A stretch of 7,817 nucleotides of DNA from an uncultured Spirochaetaceae bacterium (GTDB taxonomy: Bacteria > Spirochaetota > Spirochaetia > Treponematales > UBA12059), in assembly GCA_938004315.1 (NCBI GenBank), contig CALKWG010000496.1, positions 1-7,817 of the forward strand, in the 5' to 3' direction. Positions 1 through 6,732 of this stretch are shown here, in pieces (within the stretch, counting starts at the first letter, position 1; the number at the start of each line of letters is the position of its first letter). The notes under the pieces were generated by a model. The model searched no databases and was not told the origin of the DNA. It worked only from the letters and a program-made list of their open reading frames with translations. Position numbers and translations under genes: made by a program.

Positions 1-85
1 AGGGGTGCCCGGTCATCTTAAAAATCACTTGGTCCTAGGGTTTTGAAAGAGGCTCAACTCGCTAAGTTTTTACGGATTCTGGTCG

Positions 86-114
86 TTGAAAAAGGAGTAT
101 GGGCACTATATGTT
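86..114 (+). promoter_or_regulatory. Candidate sigma-70-like promoter for the five-gene operon
   Basis: TTGAAA at 86-91 matches the -35 consensus at 5 of 6 bases. A 17-base spacer leads to TATGTT at 109-114, which matches TATAAT at 4 of 6. Transcription would start near 121, giving a leader of about 45 bases. That leader could begin with a small 5-bp stem-loop (120-134) and carries a T-rich stretch (141-150) just before the ribosome binding site of the first gene. The surrounding AT-richness contrasts with the GC-rich coding DNA, as expected for a promoter. The -10 match is modest, and bases 1-85 show no other convincing element. Confidence 0.4.
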
Positions 115-165
115 TAGTATTCTGGCTGTCAGGAATTATCTTGTTTTTTTCCTAGAGGAGCATGC

Positions 166-1494
166 ATGGAATCGCTATCCGGCCGAAAGGCGCTTTCGGC
201 TTTATCGGTGCTCTTGGTTGCTCTTCCTTTAATCTCCTGCCATGGCATCGTAGGGACGGGCTTGAAGACGGCCGACGCGATCATCGTCTCCGTGGCATGG
301 GATGCTCCGGTCGCAGGCGCAAGGGCCTTCGCTCGCAGCGTTAGCCAAGTCGGTGAAGGCGCTACCTTACTGGCCTCCCTGCATGACGGCGTTGTTTTAT
401 TGGAAGAGAAGGCGATAACCTTATCGGACGGAGCCACGCAGGCCGCCGTAAGTTTTACTTCTATACCGATCGGCGTCAGGTTAACGTTTACGGCGAGCGT
501 CAACGCCGCGAACGGACTATCGCTGTATACAGGAAGTTCGTCGTTTACGGTAGGCCAGAGCGGGCTGACCCAAGCGATCCTATCGATGCAGAAAAGCCCT
601 ATCGTCGTGGCGGTCGGCTCTTCAGGGGATGCCTTTATCAGCAATGACGCGAGCGTATGGCTCGGGCCGTATCCGACTGGTCTCTCCGTGGTACGCTCCG
701 TAAGCTACGCGAACGGCCGATTCTTCGCCGTCGGCGAGGACGGGGCTACGAACGGCTTGGCCAGCTCCGTCGTAGGCCAAACCTGGATTAAGGAAAACCT
801 CGATGCGACCGCCAGGACCTTGCAGTGGGTCTCGGCCGCGCCGAACGGCTCGCTCATGATCCGCGGCGTGGACGCGGGCATCACGAATAAATTCTTCCAC
901 TCTCACGACGGGCTTTCCTGGTCCGGTCCCGCCAACTTCACAAATATCACCGTAGGTCCGATTTGGTTTAATGGCGAATGGATTATAACCTCAAGCAACG
1001 CGACCGGAACCCGACGATCATCCGACGGCATAACATGGTCTCCCGCCGTGAGCGCCGGCGGCTTGTACCAGATAAACGCGCTGATCGGCTATGGGGACAA
1101 GTTAATCGCCGGCGGAGGCGCTCCGCTCAACGAATTTAAGCAAGTTAACGTCTGGAATAGCGCCATCACCGCCTTTTCCGGCCCCATTACGCTCCCCGGA
1201 ACCACGCATTATATCAACGCGTTCGCCTTGGATCCCGCCCGGAATAGGCTCCTCGCCGTAGGTAGCGGCAGCGGCGCCCAGGTCGCCTATAGCGATAATC
1301 AAGGCAGCGCCTGGACCGTCGCGACGGGTACCGGTACCAAGGTCATGAAGGCCGCGGTCAAGTGGAAGGGCGGATTCTTGATCGGGGATACCGACGGACA
1401 GATTTTTAGGTCGGCCAACGGCGCGGCCTTCAGCCCCGCGGGAGCCGCTCTCGGGGCCGATATCGGCGGGATCGCGTATAATGGCGCGCCCTAG
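166..1494 (+). CDS. Lipoprotein with degenerate Asp-box/BNR beta-propeller
   Basis: Encodes 442 residues. The start at 166 is chosen over the ATG at 162 because it is in frame and lies 5 bases after the purine-rich ribosome binding site AGAGGAG (154-160). The N-terminus is a lipoprotein signal: a hydrophobic run ending in the lipobox L-I-S-C with Cys25 as the acylation site. Residues about 35-145 look like a beta-sandwich of the type seen in spirochaete lipoproteins (compare ASVNAANGLSLYTGSSSFTV). From about 148 there are recurring turns resembling Asp-boxes (S-x-D-x-G-x-x-W): SNDASVW 159-165, SSVVGQTW 200-207, SHDGLSW 246-252, SSDGITW 285-291, SDNQGSAW 376-383 and SANGAAF 416-422. Their spacing suits a six- or seven-bladed BNR/YCF48-like propeller. 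No sialidase catalytic set is evident, so a binding or scaffold role is likelier than hydrolysis. It is first in the operon, 28 bases before the FecR-domain gene. The fold is inferred from motifs; the ligand is unknown. Confidence 0.85.
   Translation: MESLSGRKALSALSVLLVALPLISCHGIVGTGLKTADAIIVSVAWDAPVAGARAFARSVSQVGEGATLLASLHDGVVLLEEKAITLSDGATQAAVSFTSIPIGVRLTFTASVNAANGLSLYTGSSSFTVGQSGLTQAILSMQKSPIVVAVGSSGDAFISNDASVWLGPYPTGLSVVRSVSYANGRFFAVGEDGATNGLASSVVGQTWIKENLDATARTLQWVSAAPNGSLMIRGVDAGITNKFFHSHDGLSWSGPANFTNITVGPIWFNGEWIITSSNATGTRRSSDGITWSPAVSAGGLYQINALIGYGDKLIAGGGAPLNEFKQVNVWNSAITAFSGPITLPGTTHYINAFALDPARNRLLAVGSGSGAQVAYSDNQGSAWTVATGTGTKVMKAAVKWKGGFLIGDTDGQIFRSANGAAFSPAGAALGADIGGIAYNGAP
182..200 (+). 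promoter_or_regulatory. Perfect 8-bp stem-loop inside the lipoprotein signal-peptide codons
   Basis: GCCGAAAG (182-189) and CTTTCGGC (193-200) are exact reverse complements around a 3-base GCG loop. An outer G:U pair (181/201) is possible, and TTTATC follows. The structure begins 13 bases after the start codon, so it could slow early elongation or act as a weak attenuator. The T run is too short for a convincing terminator, and the repeat may simply be a by-product of codon choice. Confidence 0.3.
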
Positions 1495-1522
1495 GCGGCG
1501 CGCGGTGAAAGGAACGGCGTCA

Positions 1523-2236
1523 ATGAGAAGGCTTTGGCTTTACCTCTGCTTCATCTCCATAGCGGCCCCTTCGTTCGCGGAGCCAAAGGTCGTCGGAGTC
1601 AAGGGAGTGGCGGGTTACCTCTCGGGCGGGAAGCTCCAACCCCTGAGCGTCGGTATGGGCCTGGCGAACGACGCGACCGTCGTGACCGGCGCGAATTCGG
1701 AGCTCACTATCCAGATCAATAACGGTACCGTCACCTTCAAGTCCCTGACGACGGCGAAGCTCAGCGGCATAAGCTTGTCGTCCTCGGCCTCGACTGCGGA
1801 CGTCGCCCTGCGTAGCGGTACGGTCGTATCCGACGTAAAGCAGATACAGGGCCTAAAGACGAGCTTCACCGTCAGCACGCCGGTGGGGACCTCGAGCGTC
1901 CGGGGGACTATGCACAGCGTCAGCTATAGCCGCGAGCGCGGGATGACGGTGAGCGTCGTGGCCGGCATCGTCGACGTCGACTCGTTGCGGTCGCCGCCGC
2001 GGCCGGTACCCGCAGGCAAGGGGTTCGTGCAGGCCCCTGGAGCTCCAGCCCTCATGGCCTCTCAGTCAGCGGTCGAAAGACCGGCGCCGCCCGCGAGCGC
2101 CGCGTTCGCGCCGGAAGGGCCCCCAGCCGCGGCCGGCCTCGCTACTCCCATCGCGAATCAAGCGGGAGCGTTCATCGACGTCGTCGCCGGCGGCTCGAGC
2201 GTAGGGGTCCTATCATTATCCGTCTTGTTTCCTTGA
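1523..2236 (+). CDS. Secreted FecR-domain protein
   Basis: Encodes 237 residues from the ATG at 1523. This start is preferred over the upstream in-frame ATG at 1481 because GAAAGGA (1507-1513) lies at the right distance, the resulting N-terminus is a clean signal peptide (Met-Arg-Arg, hydrophobic core, likely cleavage after Ser-Phe-Ala19), and 1481 would overlap the previous gene. The FecR domain spans about residues 35-155. It shows the family's strand pattern of a threshold phrase (GMGLANDATVVTGANSELTI), then a TPVGTSSVRGT segment with VRGT at 126-129, then the closing VSVVAGIVDVDSL strand. An Ala/Pro-rich linker (about 160-215) and a short hydrophobic tail follow. Classical FecR proteins are anti-sigma regulators with a cytoplasmic segment and a membrane helix; this one has neither, and no sigma factor gene is nearby, so it is probably periplasmic and not an anti-sigma factor. 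Its position before a CHASE2 cyclase suggests a partner or ligand role, which is inferred from context. Confidence 0.88.
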   Translation: MRRLWLYLCFISIAAPSFAEPKVVGVKGVAGYLSGGKLQPLSVGMGLANDATVVTGANSELTIQINNGTVTFKSLTTAKLSGISLSSSASTADVALRSGTVVSDVKQIQGLKTSFTVSTPVGTSSVRGTMHSVSYSRERGMTVSVVAGIVDVDSLRSPPRPVPAGKGFVQAPGAPALMASQSAVERPAPPASAAFAPEGPPAAAGLATPIANQAGAFIDVVAGGSSVGVLSLSVLFP

Positions 2237-2261
2237 GATCAGGGTTTATACTAGGATCGCC

Positions 2262-2711
2262 ATGCGTCGCGCCGCCATCTTCAGGAGCTTAATGCTCGCT
2301 TCCGCCCTCGTAATGGTTTTGACCGCCGCTCACGGTCAGGATCTAGAGGGGCTCTCCGCCCTGATTCTCAAGCGATCCGCGACCGTAGGGGAGCTAGGCT
2401 CGCTACTGCGCCCCCTTTCTGGAAGCGTGCCCGACCCGGATGCCTATCGGGCCCGGCTCGAGATTGCGCTCTCGGGATACGAACCGGAAGTAGCCCTAAC
2501 GAAAGGCAAGGCGAGCCTCGTCGTTTATAGGGCCTTGGGTTTACGCTCGTCCTTCTTCTTCCTACTGTTCCCGACCGAGCGGAACGCGTTCAGGGCCTTA
2601 GTCATGGAAGGCGCCTTCGCGGCTTCAGGCAGCCCCGGTGAGGCCTTAGGCGGGCTAGAGCTCTTCGACTTCGTGAACGCCGTGAGCGAAATCGCGGGGA
2701 GAAGGCTATGA
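2262..2711 (+). CDS. Small secreted helical protein of unknown function
   Basis: Encodes 149 residues. The ATG at 2262 follows AGGA (2253-2256) by 5 bases and the FecR-domain gene's stop by 25 bases. The N-terminus is a signal peptide with probable cleavage after Ala-His-Gly25, leaving a mature protein that begins Gln-Asp, as does the product of the next gene. The mature part of about 124 residues looks mostly alpha-helical, without cysteines or recognisable catalytic motifs. Two successive stretches, TKGKASLVVYRALGL and later GGLELFDFVNAVSEI, faintly recall the helix spacing of S-layer-homology-like repeats; I regard this only as a hint. The stop overlaps the start of the barrel gene in an ATGA, which implies translational coupling and suggests that the two products work together, perhaps as a periplasmic partner of the barrel. 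I do not recognise the family. Confidence 0.8.
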   Translation: MRRAAIFRSLMLASALVMVLTAAHGQDLEGLSALILKRSATVGELGSLLRPLSGSVPDPDAYRARLEIALSGYEPEVALTKGKASLVVYRALGLRSSFFFLLFPTERNAFRALVMEGAFAASGSPGEALGGLELFDFVNAVSEIAGRRL

Positions 2712-3985
2712 GCCTTCTCCGTATCGGCTTCTCGGTTATAATTCTATCCTTCTGCGCTAACGCGGCTTTTGGTCAGGATTATGGGATCGAGTACGCGCTC
2801 GAGGCGCCTTCGCAGAAGGAGCCATGGCGGTTAGATTGGGGCGGCGAGCTTTCTAGCGCTTTAATCCTAAGCGGCCAGGAGGATGCCGTCTCGCTAGCGG
2901 GAGGGGCCGGGGTTTCGGCGTGGCTCAGGCTAAGCCTACCTGAGCAATGGCAATTATATCTACGAGCTAAAGACAACGCCTCCTTACGATTGTACCCCCT
3001 CGACGACGGCTCGTTCGGGGCGATGAACCGTTGGGAGCTTAGCGACGCGACCCTACGCTTGCTCATCCGCGACGCGCCTTTTGCCTTGTCCATCGGGCGT
3101 AAGAGTTATAAGCTAGGGACCGGACTTGCTTTGTCCGGAAACGGCGACGGCGTCGAGCTAGAAATCTACGGCAAGTCACTCACGGCCAAGGCGTTCGGTT
3201 TCTATACCGGGTTGATCTCGCCTGAATCCTCAGGATACGCGATGTTCTTGCCGGACGGCGCCCTCGGCACGAAGCGCTATTTCGGCGGCTATTCCGCATC
3301 TACTTCCCTTCATGAACATACGATAGGCATTTTAGGCCTTTACCAAGGCTATTTCGGTTCCAGGGAGGAGGAGTACTATACCAGCTGGTACGGCGGCGCG
3401 CAGGGCAAAGGGCCCCTTCTCGGCGGCGAGTATCTCTTCGAGCTGGTTTCGCAGCGCGGCTACAGTCCTCTCGGCGCCGACCGCGGCGACATTCGGGCTT
3501 ACGCGGCCAGGGGATCGTACTCGCGCGCCTTCGGCGGAGCCCCCGGCCCGCATATACGGTTAGGCTACGCGTTCGCCTCGGGCGACGAGGATAGGATAAG
3601 CGCACAAGGCCCAGGCGGCAATCAAAGCGGCTTCGACGAGGCGTTTCAAGCCTTCGGCGACCCGGATACCGGCATAGTATTGCGCCCGTATTTTAGCAAC
3701 CTGCACGTGGCTCAAGCCGGATTCGGCACAAGCTGGGGTAGGTTGGCGATCGGCCTTAATTATCTTTATTTCGCCAAACATAAAAAGGAATCTCCTATTA
3801 ACTCGGCAGATGCGACGCTCCCCAATCATGACCTCGGCCATGAGTTGAACGCTTCGCTGACTTGGTCGCCGTTCCTCGACCTGAGCCTGACGTTAGGAGC
3901 GGGAGTTTTCCTTCCGGGCAGGGCTTTCGCGTCGGGTGGGGCCCCTAGATACGCGGCGATCGCGGGCTTTAACCTAGTTTTCTGA
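2708..3985 (+). CDS. Outer-membrane beta-barrel, possibly alginate-export/AlgE-like
   Basis: Encodes 425 residues, starting in the ATGA overlap with the preceding gene and preceded by GGGGAGAAGG. The signal peptide ends at about Ala-Phe-Gly22, giving a mature start of Gln-Asp. The remainder is a succession of amphipathic strands rich in Tyr, Gly and aromatic belts with polar turns, and it ends in Phe425 (GFNLVF), the usual C-terminal signal for outer-membrane barrel insertion. The segment around 286-293 (GYAFASGD), the FDEAF turn at 309, and the late GHELN (377-381) followed by LSLTLGAGVFLPG resemble the alginate-export porin family, whose members are usually somewhat over 400 residues. The barrel assignment is firm; the family link is by eye and moderate. 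No alginate biosynthesis genes are in view, so the substrate is open. It sits 13 bases before the cyclase gene, which suggests that it reports on or is controlled with that receptor. Confidence 0.83.
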   Translation: MSLLRIGFSVIILSFCANAAFGQDYGIEYALEAPSQKEPWRLDWGGELSSALILSGQEDAVSLAGGAGVSAWLRLSLPEQWQLYLRAKDNASLRLYPLDDGSFGAMNRWELSDATLRLLIRDAPFALSIGRKSYKLGTGLALSGNGDGVELEIYGKSLTAKAFGFYTGLISPESSGYAMFLPDGALGTKRYFGGYSASTSLHEHTIGILGLYQGYFGSREEEYYTSWYGGAQGKGPLLGGEYLFELVSQRGYSPLGADRGDIRAYAARGSYSRAFGGAPGPHIRLGYAFASGDEDRISAQGPGGNQSGFDEAFQAFGDPDTGIVLRPYFSNLHVAQAGFGTSWGRLAIGLNYLYFAKHKKESPINSADATLPNHDLGHELNASLTWSPFLDLSLTLGAGVFLPGRAFASGGAPRYAAIAGFNLVF

Positions 3986-3998
3986 CGGTGAGGCGGCT

Positions 3999-6599
3999 AT
4001 GAAACGCTTGATTGCGCGCTTAGGCGGCCTAACCAAGGGCTTGACGGGGTCGATACTGGCCGCGTCGGTAATAGCCGCGGCGATCATGGCCTTGGCGTTG
4101 ACCCCGGCATATAAGAACGTCGAACAACGGCTGTACGACCTGCGCGTTCGTCTCAAGCCGAAATCGGAAGCGATGCCTGAGCTCGTACTCCTCAACGTCG
4201 ACGATCCTAGCATCGCGGCCTTGGACGTCTATCCTTGGCCTCGATATTATTTCGCCGAGGCTATACGTCGGCTAGAAGCCGTCGGTTTAGGGCTCTTCAT
4301 CTGCGACCTCCAGTTCATCGAAAGCTCCCCGGCCATCGTCGATATGGCGGCCTACCAATCGATCGTCGCCGCCGGGTCCGACGGAAGGATCCCTTCGCCC
4401 GACGAGCTCCGCTCTTTGATCATCGATAATGACGGTGAGTTAAGCGCCGCCGCTAAGGCCCTCGGTAGAAGCGTCATGCCGTTCTCGTTCTCTAATTTCC
4501 AGGTGCAGCCGAGCTTGAGCGATGAGGAGAAGGCGTTCCGGGCGGCGGCGGCGGCTGAATTTACGCGTAAGGCTTCGGTGCCTATACCCCTAGGTCGCGA
4601 AGCTGAATTCGAGGCTCTCCGCGACGTCGATCGCATCGCGATCAACTATCCCATCCCCGGAATTATGTTGGGTACCGAGTATTTCGGGTTCGTCGATAAC
4701 GACGTCGATGACGACGGAACGCATCGTAGGGTACGCCTAGCCAGGGTCTTCGACGGGAGAGTCTATTTCCAACTCGGCTTCGTCGCCTTTCTACGCATGT
4801 GCGGCGTCGGCTTAGACGCTCTCGACGTCGAACCGGGGAAATCCATTACGATACGGGACGCGGTGCACCCGATGACCGGCGAACGAGGCGACATCAGCAT
4901 CCCCGTAGACGTTCGCTGTTCTATTCTCTTCGATTGGATCGGCGATTTCCCGTCGACGGCCCGTTCCTTATCGGCCTATGCGCTTTTCGAGTACGGCGAG
5001 TACGCCGAGCAGGCGGAATTCCAACTGATGCTCAAGGATATGGAATTCGGACAAACCCGTCGTCCGGAGCTCGCCGAGGAGCTCGAGGCCTTAAGGCGAT
5101 CGATCGCGGAAGAAGCAGATTTAGTGATGCGCTTCCCCCTAAAGAAAGCCTATCGTTCGAAACTATCCGAGTACCAGGCGATTATACAAACCTACTTGGA
5201 CGCGAGCGTCGCGCGATTGGACGAGCTTCAGGCCGCGAAAGCGTCAGGCGTAGAAGTCGACGATGACGAAATGTCGTCCATAAGCCAACAAATTACCGCG
5301 ATACGCATAAAGACCGAGGTCGATGCCCTCTTCGATTCGGTGGCGGTTCTCGGTCTTACGGCGACGGGCACCCAGGATATCGGCGTAACGCCTCTGTCGA
5401 ACGCATATTGGATGGTCGGGACTTATCCGACCTTGATTAACACGCTCGTCAACGGCCGCTTCATCCGGGTGATGCCTAGGTCCCTCGAGTTCGCGTTGTT
5501 CGCCGCCTTGTCGATCGCTATCGTCCTGTCGATACGGCTCCTCCCCGCCAAGCCGTCGATGGCTCTCGTCGCCTTAGCCGTAGCGGCGGTGAACGCCGCC
5601 GCCTTCGCGGCGTTCTTCCGGGCATACGTCGTCGTGGGCCAATTCGGCTTGAACCTCGCCGTCATCGTCCCCTCCGCCGCGGTGATGTTGGGGAAGTTCG
5701 CCGGCGAAGAAGAGAGCCGGCAGTTCATTCAGGGCGCTTTCTCGAAGTACTTGGCTCAAGACGTTATCGACCAGATACTCGCCGACCCGAATTCACTCCG
5801 GCTCGGCGGGCAATCGTGCGAGATTACCACCTTCTTCTCGGACGTCGCGGGTTTCTCTTCGATATCCGAAAAGCTGAGCGCCGAGGAGCTCGTACATCTG
5901 CTTAACGAGTACTTGTCGGAGATGTCGGATATCATCATGAGGAATCGCGGTACCGTAGACAAGTATGAGGGCGATGCGATCATGGCTTTCTGGGGGGCCC
6001 CGCTCTCCTATCCCGAACATCCATACAACGCCTGCCTCTCCGCCGTGCAGATGCAGGATCGCTTAGCCGAGCTGCGGACGTCATGGCGGGCCGCGGGACG
6101 GAACGAGCTCAAGGTTCGCATGGGGCTGAATACCGGGACGGCCGTGGCGGGCAATATGGGCTCCCATTCGCGTATGAACTACACGGTGATGGGAGACTCG
6201 GTGAACCTCGCGTCGAGGCTCGAGGGCGCGAATAAGCACTACGGCACCTTCGTCATGGCGAGCGAGAACACCTGGCGCGCTACGAAAGACCGATTCCGTT
6301 ACCGGGAGTTGGACACTATCCGTGTCGTGGGCAAGGCGGAACCCATCCGCGTATTCGAGCTGATCGGTACGACCGGCGTATTGGATGACGCCCGGGAGAC
6401 CGTCCTTGCGGCCTTTGATAAAGGCGTTTCGCTCTATCGGCGTAGGCGTTGGAAGGAAGCCCAAGGCGCTTTCGCCTCGGCCCTCCGCGTCGACCTCGAA
6501 GACGGGCCGAGTCGAACGTACTATTCGAGGTGCCGTAAGTTCCTCGCGTCGCCGCCGCCGGAAGATTGGGACGGCGTGTTTACCTTAAGCTCGAAGTAA
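3999..6599 (+). CDS. CHASE2-domain transmembrane class III adenylate cyclase
   Basis: Encodes 866 residues; GGTGAGG (3987-3993) precedes the start. It makes cAMP from ATP in response to an extracytoplasmic signal. Order of parts: one membrane helix (about 17-35); a periplasmic CHASE2 domain (about 38-475) with the VDDPSIAALDVYPWPR signature, an acidic turn DNDVDDDG at 233-240, and the closing VAVLGLTATGTQD at 448-460; three membrane helices (about 494-565); a cyclase domain (about 605-790); and a short TPR-like tail (about 800-850) ending in PPPEDWDGVF (852-861). Catalytic residues are complete: metal-binding Asp615 and Asp659, adenine-selecting Lys655 and Thr729, and transition-state Asn736 and Arg740. 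Lys plus Thr points to adenylate rather than guanylate cyclase and to subclass IIIb. CHASE2 is interrupted between about 335 and 445 by a charged helical insertion, which is unusual. It closes an operon of exported proteins that are candidate ligands or regulators. Confidence 0.96.
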   Translation: MKRLIARLGGLTKGLTGSILAASVIAAAIMALALTPAYKNVEQRLYDLRVRLKPKSEAMPELVLLNVDDPSIAALDVYPWPRYYFAEAIRRLEAVGLGLFICDLQFIESSPAIVDMAAYQSIVAAGSDGRIPSPDELRSLIIDNDGELSAAAKALGRSVMPFSFSNFQVQPSLSDEEKAFRAAAAAEFTRKASVPIPLGREAEFEALRDVDRIAINYPIPGIMLGTEYFGFVDNDVDDDGTHRRVRLARVFDGRVYFQLGFVAFLRMCGVGLDALDVEPGKSITIRDAVHPMTGERGDISIPVDVRCSILFDWIGDFPSTARSLSAYALFEYGEYAEQAEFQLMLKDMEFGQTRRPELAEELEALRRSIAEEADLVMRFPLKKAYRSKLSEYQAIIQTYLDASVARLDELQAAKASGVEVDDDEMSSISQQITAIRIKTEVDALFDSVAVLGLTATGTQDIGVTPLSNAYWMVGTYPTLINTLVNGRFIRVMPRSLEFALFAALSIAIVLSIRLLPAKPSMALVALAVAAVNAAAFAAFFRAYVVVGQFGLNLAVIVPSAAVMLGKFAGEEESRQFIQGAFSKYLAQDVIDQILADPNSLRLGGQSCEITTFFSDVAGFSSISEKLSAEELVHLLNEYLSEMSDIIMRNRGTVDKYEGDAIMAFWGAPLSYPEHPYNACLSAVQMQDRLAELRTSWRAAGRNELKVRMGLNTGTAVAGNMGSHSRMNYTVMGDSVNLASRLEGANKHYGTFVMASENTWRATKDRFRYRELDTIRVVGKAEPIRVFELIGTTGVLDDARETVLAAFDKGVSLYRRRRWKEAQGAFASALRVDLEDGPSRTYYSRCRKFLASPPPEDWDGVFTLSSK

Positions 6600-6663
6600 G
6601 GTGGATCGGCCTTTTTAAGGATCCGGAAAGCCTCCTCGGTGAAAACCCTGAGCCGCGGCGCTT

Positions 6664-6691
6664 CGGATTAGGGGATAGTCCGCATTTTTTT
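6664..6691 (+). terminator. Candidate intrinsic terminator after the cyclase operon
   Basis: CGGATTA (6664-6670) pairs with TAGTCCG (6676-6682) around a GGGGA loop, giving 7 bp with one G:U pair. CA and then seven T follow (6685-6691). The stem is modest but the T run is good, and the position 65 bases after the cyclase stop and before the protease gene's ribosome binding site fits transcription ending there. A competing outer pairing (GCGG near 6656 with CCGC at 6680-6683) could lengthen the structure. Confidence 0.55.
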
Positions 6692-6732
6692 CGTCTCCTC
6701 TTCGCCGTATCATCGGGCTAGGAGGATAGAAG

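Noticed and set aside
162..344. Alternative 60-residue reading frame starting at 162
   Set aside because: It lies in a shifted frame inside the lipoprotein gene, is Arg-rich in the manner of out-of-frame GC-rich DNA, and the spacing from the ribosome binding site is too short.
1481..1522. Upstream in-frame ATG that would lengthen the FecR-domain protein by 14 residues
   Set aside because: It overlaps the end of the lipoprotein gene, has no ribosome binding site, and would bury the signal peptide behind a basic extension; the ATG at 1523 has a good site.
4799..5266. 155-residue plus-strand frame within the cyclase gene
   Set aside because: Arg-rich composition and no domain; the overlapping frame encodes a clear CHASE2 domain.
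6602..6623. Imperfect hairpin just after the cyclase stop codon (GGAT...ATCC with an inner CCTT/AAGG)
   Set aside because: The T run falls in the stem-loop rather than after it and a bulge breaks the stem, so it does not look like a terminator.
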